14,735 bases of DNA from DAIPXZ01 sp036782995 (lineage in GTDB: Bacteria > Bacillota > Clostridia > Saccharofermentanales > Saccharofermentanaceae): the NCBI GenBank assembly GCA_036782995.1, contig DAIPXZ010000025.1:1-14735 (forward strand), in the 5' to 3' direction. Below are positions 1 to 6,281 of the stretch, piece by piece. The notes under the pieces were generated by a model, which saw only the letters and a program-made list of their open reading frames with translations, searched no databases and was not told the DNA's origin. Each line of letters begins with the position of its first letter. Within the stretch, counting starts at the first letter, position 1. The position numbers and the translations under genes were made by a program.

Positions 1-80
1 ATAAGGCTCGTTTTATGTTTCAATTCTGCTCTTCTATTCAATTTTCAAGGTCCGTTCGCTTCGCCGTTTCCGTGAAGCGC
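1..80 (-). other. rRNA operon leader (5' part), running off the left edge
   Basis: Read on the minus strand, this stretch lies just downstream of two consensus promoters. It contains CCTTGAAAATTGAATAG (reverse complement of about 34-50), which resembles the TTGAAAACT-type motif seen in Firmicutes rRNA leaders and 16S-23S spacers. A hairpin with the stem 57-62 / 74-79 (CGCTTC / GAAGCG) lies upstream of the motif. No part of a mature rRNA is visible. That a 16S gene begins just beyond base 1 is inferred from promoter strength and this motif. Another highly expressed stable-RNA operon is the main alternative. Confidence 0.65.
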
Positions 81-86
81 TTGTAT

Positions 87-148
87 ATAATAGCACCGGA
101 TTTAGAATGTGTCAACGACTTTTTTTGAAGTTTTTTCATTCTTTTTTT
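87..148 (-). promoter_or_regulatory. Promoter P2 of the presumed rRNA operon, with A-tract UP-like element
   Basis: On the minus strand there is a perfect -35 TTGACA (110-115), a 17-bp spacer and a -10 TATTAT (87-92). Directly upstream of the -35 are three A-tracts of 7, 6 and 7 bases (120-126, 131-136, 142-148) whose centres are about 10-11 bp apart. Such helical phasing is typical of curved DNA and UP elements at rRNA promoters. It reads toward the left edge. Confidence 0.85.
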
Positions 149-210
149 GGGCAAATGGATTGCCGTTTTCCCAAGGTGCAGTGTCTGTCATTTCTGACTG
201 ACGGGTACTG

Positions 211-239
211 ATTTTATCCCACGCCAAACAGGATGTCAA
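211..239 (-). promoter_or_regulatory. Promoter P1 of the presumed rRNA operon
   Basis: On the minus strand, a perfect -35 TTGACA (234-239), a 17-bp spacer and a -10 TAAAAT (211-216). A-rich stretches upstream (about 245-277) could act as an UP element. It lies 124 bp upstream of a second consensus promoter in the same orientation. Tandem P1/P2 promoters of this kind are a hallmark of rRNA operons. Confidence 0.85.
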
Positions 240-341
240 CCTCTTTTTTGGGATTTGTCGCAAACTTTTTGTTTTATTCGTACACACCTCGAATATGGCA
301 TTGAAAACAGTGGGACTTTGGCGGATTTCAGAAAATAACAG

Positions 342-379
342 GTCCCGGCATCAGGGAGCGTGCTCTCTTTTGCCGGGAC
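342..379 (-). terminator. Terminator hairpin of the TPM/zinc-ribbon operon
   Basis: A perfect 9-bp stem (GTCCCGGCA at 342-350, TGCCGGGAC at 371-379) encloses a second 6-bp stem (GGGAGC 354-359 / GCTCTC 362-367, with one G-T pair). It lies 38 bp past the stop codon of the minus-strand TPM gene. On the minus strand it is followed by a moderately T-rich tail (CTGTTATTTTC), which is weaker than usual, so the terminator role is probable rather than certain. Confidence 0.65.
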
Positions 380-417
380 ATAATAATTACTATATATACG
401 CGCGAGATGAATTTGGT

Positions 418-1266
418 TTAGAATCGGCCGCCGCCGCCACCGCTGTGGCCGCCGCCACCGCCGCCTCCTCCGCCGCCACCGCCGCCTCCACTGGAATTGG
501 TGTGGCGTGTGACAATCTGTCTCTCGAAGTTATCCACCTGAACCAAGACATTTCTTCCATCCTTCGGCACATATGTTGATGCACGAGGCTTGCAATCCAG
601 TGTCGGCGAACGAGAAATCAGCCAAGTAATCAGGATTGCTATGGCAAGTGGAATAATGAGTGCGATTCCATATATGACATAGACCCCGGTGGAATCAAGA
701 TCACAGTCGTCTATATCTTCGAGGATACCCTCAATACCTTCAGCGTAATCCAGTCTTTGCAGGTCCGCTTTGTTTGCATTGAAGATTTCGGTGGCCAAGA
801 TATCACCTATGGAATAGTAGGCGGTACCGTAGAGGTAAATCCAACAAAACCGTCCGCCTTCATAGTCAAGCTCGACGTCAATCAAAATACAAATACCTGA
901 ATTGTCACGGAAGTCCTCTTGAATTGCGAGCTCTGCATAGCGGTCGCCAGCATAATCGGCGCAATCCTCGTCGGAATTCGTGTATGCCACCCCCTTATTG
1001 TTCGTAGTCACAACAACAACGTTGAGGTCATGGTTTTTCTTCAGTTTATTAGCAAGTGATCTTATGTCCTTTTCTTCTTCACGCGACAAGAGGTTCGCAT
1101 CGTCTTCGATATAGACATTTTTGGGTGGAATGATGTTCATCGAAATATAGATGGCTACACATGCAACCACCAGAAGAATAATCAGGGCATTGACGGAAAC
1201 GGATTTGACGCTGAGTTCAGCGAAAATACTTTTCGTGAAGGAAACATCGTTCTTTTTTCTGCTCAT
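418..1266 (-). CDS. TPM-domain membrane protein with long C-terminal glycine tail
   Basis: Predicted 282-residue membrane protein of the TPM (YgcG-like, formerly DUF477) type. There is a transmembrane segment near residues 25-46, a TPM-like domain about 50-190 (start ...VYIEDDANLLSREEE, then a hydrophobic strand VVVVTT and GICILIDVELD), a second transmembrane segment about 196-217, and a tail about 218-282. The last 23 residues are 14 glycines, HS, 5 glycines and RF, a tail style common in this family. The ATG at 1266 was chosen because it overlaps the upstream stop as ATGA and has AGGAGG in place; a longer open frame exists upstream but lies inside the zinc-ribbon gene. Translation is therefore probably coupled to the preceding gene. 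TPM domains occur in photosystem II assembly and phosphatase-like proteins; the role here is unknown. The tail is encoded by a GC-rich GGC/GGT run (about 424-499), prone to length change. Confidence 0.85.
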   Translation of the reverse strand: MSRKKNDVSFTKSIFAELSVKSVSVNALIILLVVACVAIYISMNIIPPKNVYIEDDANLLSREEEKDIRSLANKLKKNHDLNVVVVTTNNKGVAYTNSDEDCADYAGDRYAELAIQEDFRDNSGICILIDVELDYEGGRFCWIYLYGTAYYSIGDILATEIFNANKADLQRLDYAEGIEGILEDIDDCDLDSTGVYVIYGIALIIPLAIAILITWLISRSPTLDCKPRASTYVPKDGRNVLVQVDNFERQIVTRHTNSSGGGGGGGGGGGGGGHSGGGGGRF

Positions 1267-2336
1267 CCGACAAACCCTCCTAAAATAAGTCCGGCTATAA
1301 CTCGACCGATTACACCGAAGATTGCTAGGAATACGGCACATGCTATGATGACTTTTACGCGGCTTACCGGAACGCTGCCGGCGATTTCACCCGTTTGTCC
1401 ATTCATGATGAAACGATATTGCTTACCCAGATAGTTATAATTCATAAACCACACCGGAAGTAAAGCATAATGTGTAACCGGCTCGTAAATAACGGAAGAA
1501 TCGCGTTCTTTCGTGACTTTGTCATATGCTTTGGTAGAATCTGTTAATTCGTCATTCAGATATTCCTTCAATCGAGTGGTGAGACGAGCGTGCAAATCCT
1601 CTGCCTTAATATCATATCGATCGGCATAGAATCCAAGCATGTATTTCATGTCGAACAACTCAAGATTTTTATAGTCGAATGGTTCGATTGACTCCATGTA
1701 TTTATCTTCTATGTGAGATGCGCCATCAAGTGGGACAAGAGCCCATTTCACTTCGCTCTTTCGAACGACGTGATAATATCTCGTGGTGGTCGTCGTAGTA
1801 TTGCCCGATGTCGAGACAGACACAGTTTTACCGGTACCTTCAATGTCAAGGACACCTTCAGTGTCGAACAGCCAAAAAGGCACATATAGCCCAGTGAGCT
1901 TTTCAATGTTCTTTTCGGATACGAAGTCAAGTGGCGTAAAACGTCCACCTTTACACCATTTAAAGAACTTTGCTACGGCCTGTTCACGGCTATATTGGAA
2001 CGGGAGAACATATTCCGGTTTTTCGGTTTCTTTCAATCGTTCAGTAATCATTGCCGGTGAGCCGCAAAATGCACAAAACGTCGCCGTCGTGTTTTTATCC
2101 GTTATGACAGTTGCACCGCAGCTGTTGCAGATAAAAGCCTGCGATTCGGTATCGTCCCAGGTATCCGCATCTGATTTCGGTTCTTCTCTTGACGTAAATG
2201 ATATGGTTTCGTCTGGATTTGTCGTAATTGTATCCGGGTCAATGCTTGCCCCACAAAAATCGCAAACCAGTTGTTGTGCATCTGCGTCAAATCGAAGACT
2301 TGCAGAGCAATTTGGACACTTTATTGATTCAGCCAT
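1263..2336 (-). CDS. Double zinc-ribbon protein with C-terminal membrane anchor
   Basis: Predicted 357 residues. Two zinc ribbons stand at the N-terminus: CPNC (C7, C10) with CDFC (C25, C28), then CNSC (C70, C73) with CAFC (C88, C91). A long middle region (about 107-325) contains a threonine-rich strip (181-185) and the pattern LTGLYVPFWLFD typical of TFIIB-type zinc-ribbon proteins of Firmicutes. A hydrophobic, glycine-rich segment at about 328-355 should anchor it in the membrane. The start at 2336 is supported by an AGGAGGGAG site; an ATG four bases upstream is out of frame and closes at once. It is the first gene of a two-gene operon with the TPM protein (4-bp overlap), suggesting a joint membrane-associated role. 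Exact function is unknown; annotation pipelines sometimes call such proteins primosomal-protein-like merely because of the zinc ribbons. Confidence 0.85.
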   Translation of the reverse strand: MAESIKCPNCSASLRFDADAQQLVCDFCGASIDPDTITTNPDETISFTSREEPKSDADTWDDTESQAFICNSCGATVITDKNTTATFCAFCGSPAMITERLKETEKPEYVLPFQYSREQAVAKFFKWCKGGRFTPLDFVSEKNIEKLTGLYVPFWLFDTEGVLDIEGTGKTVSVSTSGNTTTTTTRYYHVVRKSEVKWALVPLDGASHIEDKYMESIEPFDYKNLELFDMKYMLGFYADRYDIKAEDLHARLTTRLKEYLNDELTDSTKAYDKVTKERDSSVIYEPVTHYALLPVWFMNYNYLGKQYRFIMNGQTGEIAGSVPVSRVKVIIACAVFLAIFGVIGRVIAGLILGGFVG

Positions 2337-2366
2337 TCATGTCTCCCTCCTTATCGTTGCTATTTT

Positions 2367-2395
2367 AATATACTTTGTTCTGTTTTTTTGTTAAA
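2367..2395 (-). promoter_or_regulatory. Candidate promoter of the zinc-ribbon/TPM operon
   Basis: On the minus strand: -35 TTTAAC (2390-2395), a 17-bp spacer, -10 TATATT (2367-2372), about 30 bp before the start codon. The -10 is good and the -35 weak. The A+T-rich interval is shared with the divergent PAP2 gene, for which I see no clear promoter. Confidence 0.45.
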
Positions 2396-2419
2396 CTTTT
2401 AAAAAACCGAGGTTATATT

Positions 2420-2986
2420 ATGTTTTTTTCCATGCAAGATATTGAATTTGAAATATTAGACTTTATTCAAAACAACATGCGTTCTCCGTTGATGGATCGT
2501 ATCATGGTTTTCTTCACATGGATTGGTGAATACGGCATAATTTGGTTGCTTGCCGGTGTAGTTTTACTTTTCATTCGAAAGTATCGAGCTGACGGAATAA
2601 CGCTTTTGGCGGCGATTGGTGTCGGTGCGCTTGTCGCGAATGTTACACTTAAAAACTTGGTAATGCGCGCACGGCCGTGTTGGATTCATTCCGAGATTCC
2701 TCTTTTGATTGCGGTGCCGAAGGACTATTCTTTTCCCTCTGGGCACACGATGGCATCGATAATCGCATGTGTTGTCATAGTGCACGCAAAGCCCAAGCTT
2801 GCTTGGGGCGTCATTCCGTTAGCACTAATCATTTCATTCTCGCGGCTATATCTCTATGTTCATTTTCCGACCGATGTGCTTTTCTCGATGATTGTTGGTT
2901 CGATCATTGGACTTTCGGCTTGCTTGGTCGAAAAAAAGGTACAGAGAAAAATCGCGGCAAAGAACACACCCGACGCGACGCGGTAA
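2420..2986 (+). CDS. PAP2-family membrane phosphatase
   Basis: Predicted 188-residue integral membrane phosphatase of the PAP2 superfamily, which dephosphorylates lipid phosphates such as phosphatidic acid or undecaprenyl pyrophosphate. The three signature motifs are all intact: KNLVMRARP (K78, R85, P86), PSGH (106-109) and SRLYLYVHFPTD (S141, R142, H148, D152). Hydrophobic segments lie at about 38-53, 60-80, 108-122, 129-141 and 150-170. The open frame extends upstream to 2375, but ATG 2420 is preferred: it has GAGG eight bases upstream and puts the hydrophilic N-terminus normal for the family first. The substrate cannot be told from the sequence; a role in recycling the undecaprenyl carrier (BcrC-like) or in phospholipid turnover is possible. 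It is followed by a terminator, so it is a single-gene unit. Confidence 0.9.
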   Translation: MFFSMQDIEFEILDFIQNNMRSPLMDRIMVFFTWIGEYGIIWLLAGVVLLFIRKYRADGITLLAAIGVGALVANVTLKNLVMRARPCWIHSEIPLLIAVPKDYSFPSGHTMASIIACVVIVHAKPKLAWGVIPLALIISFSRLYLYVHFPTDVLFSMIVGSIIGLSACLVEKKVQRKIAAKNTPDATR

Positions 2987-3027
2987 GGTTTTTCCACATA
3001 AAATCAAATTGTTAAGCTTCTGTAAAG

Positions 3028-3070
3028 TGCCGCAAATCGCCTAATAACAGGCGTTTGTGGCATTTGCTTT
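3028..3070 (+). terminator. Terminator after the PAP2 gene
   Basis: TGCCGCAAATCGCCT (3028-3042) pairs with AGGCGTTTGTGGCA (3049-3062), with one G-T pair and one bulged base, and a six-base loop. TTTGCTTTT follows. It lies about 40 bp past the PAP2 stop codon. Confidence 0.75.
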
Positions 3071-3091
3071 TCGTTTCATCCGTGGTAAAAT
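3064..3091 (+). promoter_or_regulatory. Candidate promoter of the REC-GGDEF-EAL gene
   Basis: TTGCTT (3064-3069), a 16-bp spacer and TAAAAT (3086-3091). It directly follows, and partly overlaps the T-tail of, the preceding terminator. If used it gives a T-rich 5' untranslated region of about 120 nt, in which I recognise no riboswitch. The -35 is imperfect. Confidence 0.4.
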
Positions 3092-3216
3092 AAATATGAC
3101 ATTATTTTTGTTTTTCTTGTGATTCGTTTTCTGGAAGCGCAAGTTTATTTTGAGTACCCTTTAATTTTGTTCGTAAATGTATTTTTCTTCCCCCAAGAGA
3201 AATACGAGGAGCGCAT

Positions 3217-5208
3217 ATGAAACGTAAATTATTGATTGCTGATGATAGCGAGATTAATCGCCAAATTTTGCAAACGCAACTGAATGCCAATTATGATATC
3301 TTCGAAGCATGTGACGGCATTGAAGCGTTACAGATTTTAACTGATACCTATGACGAAATTTCGGTCGTCCTATTAGACATTAATATGCCAAATATGAATG
3401 GCTATGAAGTGCTGCAACGCATGAATGAAGACGACAGAATGTGTAAAATTCCGGTCATTGTCATGACAGGCGACAATGAAATACAAACCGAAGCGAAGGT
3501 ACTTGAGCTTGGAGCCATCGACTTTATCCTGAAGCCATTCCAACCGGAAATCATCAAGCGTCGAATCATGAATACCATTCATTTGCGCGAGACTGCGGCC
3601 GAGGTAAATGCGATTCGCAATGATCCACTGACCGGGCTTCTCAATCGCGCGGCATTTTTTGATTTGGCTGGCAGCATGATTGCGGATCACGAACCCGGCT
3701 ACTATTGCATGGCTTGTTACGATATCAACCATTTTAAAGTGATTAATGATCAATACGGCACAAAGATGGGTGATGCAGTATTGATTCAAACCGGTGAAGT
3801 ATTTGAAGATGGTTTTGCAAAAGAAGGTGGCATCGTATGTCGAATTATGGCGGACCATTTTGCTGTTCTCTTCCCCGTATCACTATTCGACACCGATGTG
3901 TTAACCGATATTCGCAAGCGAGCTTCTACGTTGGATGGCCAGATTGCTCCCATTCATTTCACGATTGGTCGATATATCGTCTCTGACATCGCACTTCCGG
4001 TTTCCGCTATGTACGATCGCGCGATGTTAGCAAGTGCTTCCGCCAAAGGCAGCGCCGATGAGAATATCGCTACGTTTACCGAGTCGATGCGTGAAAGTGT
4101 CATTCTCGAGCAGAGAATGGTTTCCGAAGCAAATAACGCATTAGTCGAGAAACAATTTGAGGTCTGGCTTCAACCACAGTATAACCATTCGAACGGGGCA
4201 TTGGTCGGTGCCGAGGCATTGGTGCGTTGGCGTCATCCGGAGCGCGGGCTCATTTCCCCAGGGCTCTTTATTCCACTTTTTGAAAAGAACGGCTTCATCT
4301 ATCGACTCGACAAATTTGTTTGGGAAGAAACGTGTCGTTTGCTACGCAAATGGATTGATGAGGATCTTCATCCTGTACCGGTATCCGTCAATATTTCGCG
4401 TAATGATGTATACCACGATGATCTGGTACCTTTCATCATTGGCCTATTAGATAAATATCATTTGCCGGTTGATTTACTCCGTTTGGAAATAACAGAGTCA
4501 GCCTTTGCTAAGTCTGGTAGCCAAGTCATTTCGGTTGTAAAAGAATTGGTCGATTATGGTTTTACGATGGAAATCGATGATTTTGGCAGCGGCTATTCTT
4601 CGCTAAACACATTGAAGGATGTACCGGCACAAGTTTTGAAGCTCGATATGCGTTTCTTGGAAGGCGTAGAGAACACATCTAGAGGCGGTAACATTATCGA
4701 ATCGGTCATCCGCATGGCAAAATGGATCAACATGTCTGTCATCGCAGAAGGTGTCGAAACCATAGAGCAAGCCAACTATCTGACATCCATCGGTTGCAGC
4801 TATATCCAGGGGTATCTCTACTCGAAACCGTTGCCCGTGGCACAGTACGAGCAATTTGCGCAAACCAAGGCCAAGGAAGTGCAGATGCTGGCGATGCAAA
4901 AAATTGCGCATTTTGACAATATTTCTTTTTGGGAGCCAGCGTCAATCGACACCTTTATTTTTAACAGTTTCGTCGGCGGTGCAATGGTTTTCGAATATCA
5001 AAATGGCAAGTGCAGTATCGTCCGTGTTAATAGTCAATATGTCAAGATAATATTGGGCGAGAATGGAACGGTCGAAGAAGCTTTGAAGCTTGATTGGTTG
5101 GACTATTGTGACGAAAGCGTTGCTCATTCGATTATTTCCGATTTGAATCGCGCAATCGATGACGACAAGGAAATCAATGCCGAGGTTTGTCTATTGTCGA
5201 CCATGTGA
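3217..5208 (+). CDS. Response regulator with degenerate GGDEF and intact EAL domain (c-di-GMP phosphodiesterase), C-terminus truncated
   Basis: Predicted 663 residues, cytoplasmic. An N-terminal receiver domain (1-120) has D9-D10, phospho-acceptor D54, T84 and K106. A GGDEF domain (about 133-285) begins with DPLTGLLNR, but the active-site loop reads MADHF (211-215) instead of GGDEF, so cyclase activity is not expected. An EAL domain (about 300-545) keeps the catalytic set: E333-A-L335, N392 (NISR), E424 (EITES), D454-D455 (IDDFGSGYSS), K476, E511 and Q531. It should hydrolyse cyclic di-GMP under phospho-control by a kinase. A PAS-like segment (about 575-658) stops abruptly at a TGA, where a headless receiver domain begins in another frame, so the original protein was probably longer. 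The start has GAGGAG six bases upstream. The partner kinase is unknown; the hybrid kinase at 8323 is a nearby but unproven candidate. Confidence 0.9.
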   Translation: MKRKLLIADDSEINRQILQTQLNANYDIFEACDGIEALQILTDTYDEISVVLLDINMPNMNGYEVLQRMNEDDRMCKIPVIVMTGDNEIQTEAKVLELGAIDFILKPFQPEIIKRRIMNTIHLRETAAEVNAIRNDPLTGLLNRAAFFDLAGSMIADHEPGYYCMACYDINHFKVINDQYGTKMGDAVLIQTGEVFEDGFAKEGGIVCRIMADHFAVLFPVSLFDTDVLTDIRKRASTLDGQIAPIHFTIGRYIVSDIALPVSAMYDRAMLASASAKGSADENIATFTESMRESVILEQRMVSEANNALVEKQFEVWLQPQYNHSNGALVGAEALVRWRHPERGLISPGLFIPLFEKNGFIYRLDKFVWEETCRLLRKWIDEDLHPVPVSVNISRNDVYHDDLVPFIIGLLDKYHLPVDLLRLEITESAFAKSGSQVISVVKELVDYGFTMEIDDFGSGYSSLNTLKDVPAQVLKLDMRFLEGVENTSRGGNIIESVIRMAKWINMSVIAEGVETIEQANYLTSIGCSYIQGYLYSKPLPVAQYEQFAQTKAKEVQMLAMQKIAHFDNISFWEPASIDTFIFNSFVGGAMVFEYQNGKCSIVRVNSQYVKIILGENGTVEEALKLDWLDYCDESVAHSIISDLNRAIDDDKEINAEVCLLSTM

Positions 5209-5528
5209 AAAACGGAAAAGAAGCCGTTCGTATGGTATCCAAATCTGTACCGTACTACTACGATGCCATTTTGATGGACATTCGTATGCCAGAAATGAAC
5301 GGAATAGAAGCCACAAAAGAAATTCGTGCACTATCACGGCCCGATGTTGCTTCATTACCCATCATTGCTATGTCGGCAGACGCATTTCCTGAGGATGATG
5401 CCGCCGCCATTGACGCCGGTATGAACACACGCATTACCAAGCCTATTAATACCAATCTTCTCTTCACGATTTTCGCTCAAGCCATCACCGAACGAAACAC
5501 AAAACCATCCGAATCGACAAAAACTTAA
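5187..5528 (+). pseudogene. Headless receiver (REC) domain, remnant of a hybrid kinase or longer fusion
   Basis: About 113 residues matching the C-terminal two thirds of a receiver domain: VDHVKNGKEAV, the phospho-acceptor region AILMDIRMPEMNG, the switch region IIAMSADAF and ITKP with the conserved lysine. The first strand and the acidic pair (usually DD or ED), about 35 residues, are missing, so phosphorylation is unlikely. The only possible start is TTG 5187, with no ribosome binding site of its own, and it lies inside the preceding gene in a different frame; upstream the frame closes at 5160-5162. The body resembles receivers at the end of hybrid kinases. I read it as the 3' end of a gene whose 5' part was lost by an internal deletion that also cut the PAS-like domain upstream. 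An expressed short receiver made by translational coupling remains possible. Confidence 0.7.
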
Positions 5529-5665
5529 TGCCGAGTTTCACCCAAGCCCATTTATTCGTTTTTCGTTTGTATGCGAAAAACAGTCACGTTAAGAACATCT
5601 CGTCGCTTGCTTTTATGCACGCAACAAACTAAGATGTTGTCAATAAACTCATTGAGGTAAACGCA
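5529..5665 (+). other. Intergenic spacer with two inverted repeats
   Basis: Holds GTTTTTCG (5558-5565) / CGAAAAAC (5574-5581), an 8-bp perfect stem not followed by a T-run. It also holds AACATCT (5594-5600) / AGATGTT (5632-5638), enclosing a 4-bp TTGC/GCAA stem. Neither is a convincing terminator. The second could fold in the leader of the following gene. No clear promoter is visible. Confidence 0.35.
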
Positions 5666-6142
5666 TTGTTTTATATTGAAAAAGTGAATGGGAAAGAGGA
5701 AAAGCAAAGTATCACACTCGTTACGATGAATGCCCTTCCCGAATGGTTTTCCAACCCGGAAGAGATTATGCAAAAGTCGTATATTCATCGCGAGTGCCCA
5801 TTTTTTGTTGCCTATGACGGTGCCAATATCATCGGTTTCATCGCACTCTATCCTCATAATGAAAAAGTGGCTGAGCTTTATACTGTCGCTGTACTACGCG
5901 AATATCACCAACAAGCGGTCGCCAAAAATCTCTTCTCTGCCGCATTGCACGAGACCGCCAGCGTTCGATACCAATACATTACCGCCAAAATCCCGGACTC
6001 GCATGAGCACAGCGAGATGTTCACCCCTGTCCGAGAGTTTCTCATCAGTGAAAGTTTCATCGAGCTAGAGCATTTCTCATCATTACCAACCACGAAAGAG
6101 CCGGTATCCTATTGGATTAAAAGAGTGAACTATTCCTTATAA
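5666..6142 (+). CDS. GNAT-like N-acetyltransferase
   Basis: Predicted 158 residues with a GNAT fold pattern: FFVAYDGANIIGFIALYPH (strands 2-3, about 47-65), then AELYTVAVLREYHQQAVAKNLF (strand 4 and acetyl-CoA loop, about 69-92) and a C-terminal part FLISESFIELEHF. In active members the loop reads R/Q-x-x-G-x-G/A; here it is YHQQAVAK, with both glycines replaced, so cofactor binding may be weakened or the substrate class unusual. The start is TTG 5666, supported by GAGG at 5654-5657; no in-frame ATG precedes the conserved part. Substrate unknown. It lies alone between the receiver remnant and a terminator. A diverged or inactive family member is possible. Confidence 0.7.
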   Translation: MFYIEKVNGKEEKQSITLVTMNALPEWFSNPEEIMQKSYIHRECPFFVAYDGANIIGFIALYPHNEKVAELYTVAVLREYHQQAVAKNLFSAALHETASVRYQYITAKIPDSHEHSEMFTPVREFLISESFIELEHFSSLPTTKEPVSYWIKRVNYSL

Positions 6143-6158
6143 GTTGAGCTTCTTCTAT

Positions 6159-6188
6159 GACTTCTGTCAGCATGGCAGAAGTCTTTTC
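6159..6188 (+). terminator. Terminator after the GNAT-like gene
   Basis: Perfect 8-bp stem GACTTCTG (6159-6166) / CAGAAGTC (6176-6183), nine-base loop, followed by TTTTC, 16 bp past the stop codon. Confidence 0.75.
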
Positions 6189-6213
6189 ATTTAACGATTT
6201 CATTTTCGTATCA

Positions 6214-6242
6214 TTGACAAGCAGATTTACCGCGTGTATATT
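6214..6242 (+). promoter_or_regulatory. Promoter of the ABC transporter/GntR operon
   Basis: Perfect -35 TTGACA (6214-6219), 17-bp spacer, -10 TATATT (6237-6242). It lies just downstream of a terminator and about 40 bp before the ATPase start, so it is well placed to drive the three-gene operon. Confidence 0.8.
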
Positions 6243-6258
6243 GTGTACATACAAGATA
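6237..6258 (+). promoter_or_regulatory. Candidate operator for the operon's GntR regulator
   Basis: An imperfect 22-bp dyad overlaps the -10 and the likely transcription start: TAT (6237-6239) pairs with ATA (6256-6258) and TTGT (6241-6244) with ACAA (6251-6254). Eight of eleven symmetric positions match. A GntR repressor bound here would block initiation. YtrA-type regulators are known to repress their own operons; assigning this dyad to it is inference. Confidence 0.4.
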
Positions 6259-6281
6259 ACAGTTTGGAGGTGGCATTTGCT

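Noticed and set aside
424..499. Tandem repeat resembling a CRISPR or mobile repeat
   Set aside because: It is a trinucleotide run in frame with a coding sequence; there are no spacers or cas genes.
295..579. Plus-strand open frame rich in alanine
   Set aside because: It is the antisense reading of the glycine-coding GC-rich tract of the TPM gene and has no ribosome binding site.
1783..2394. 203-residue open frame on the plus strand opposite the zinc-ribbon gene
   Set aside because: The minus-strand reading has intact CxxC motifs, a strong ribosome binding site and family-like sequence; the plus reading has none of these.
3092..3216. Possible c-di-GMP riboswitch before the EAL gene
   Set aside because: The leader lacks the conserved c-di-GMP riboswitch sequence blocks and has no strong secondary structure.
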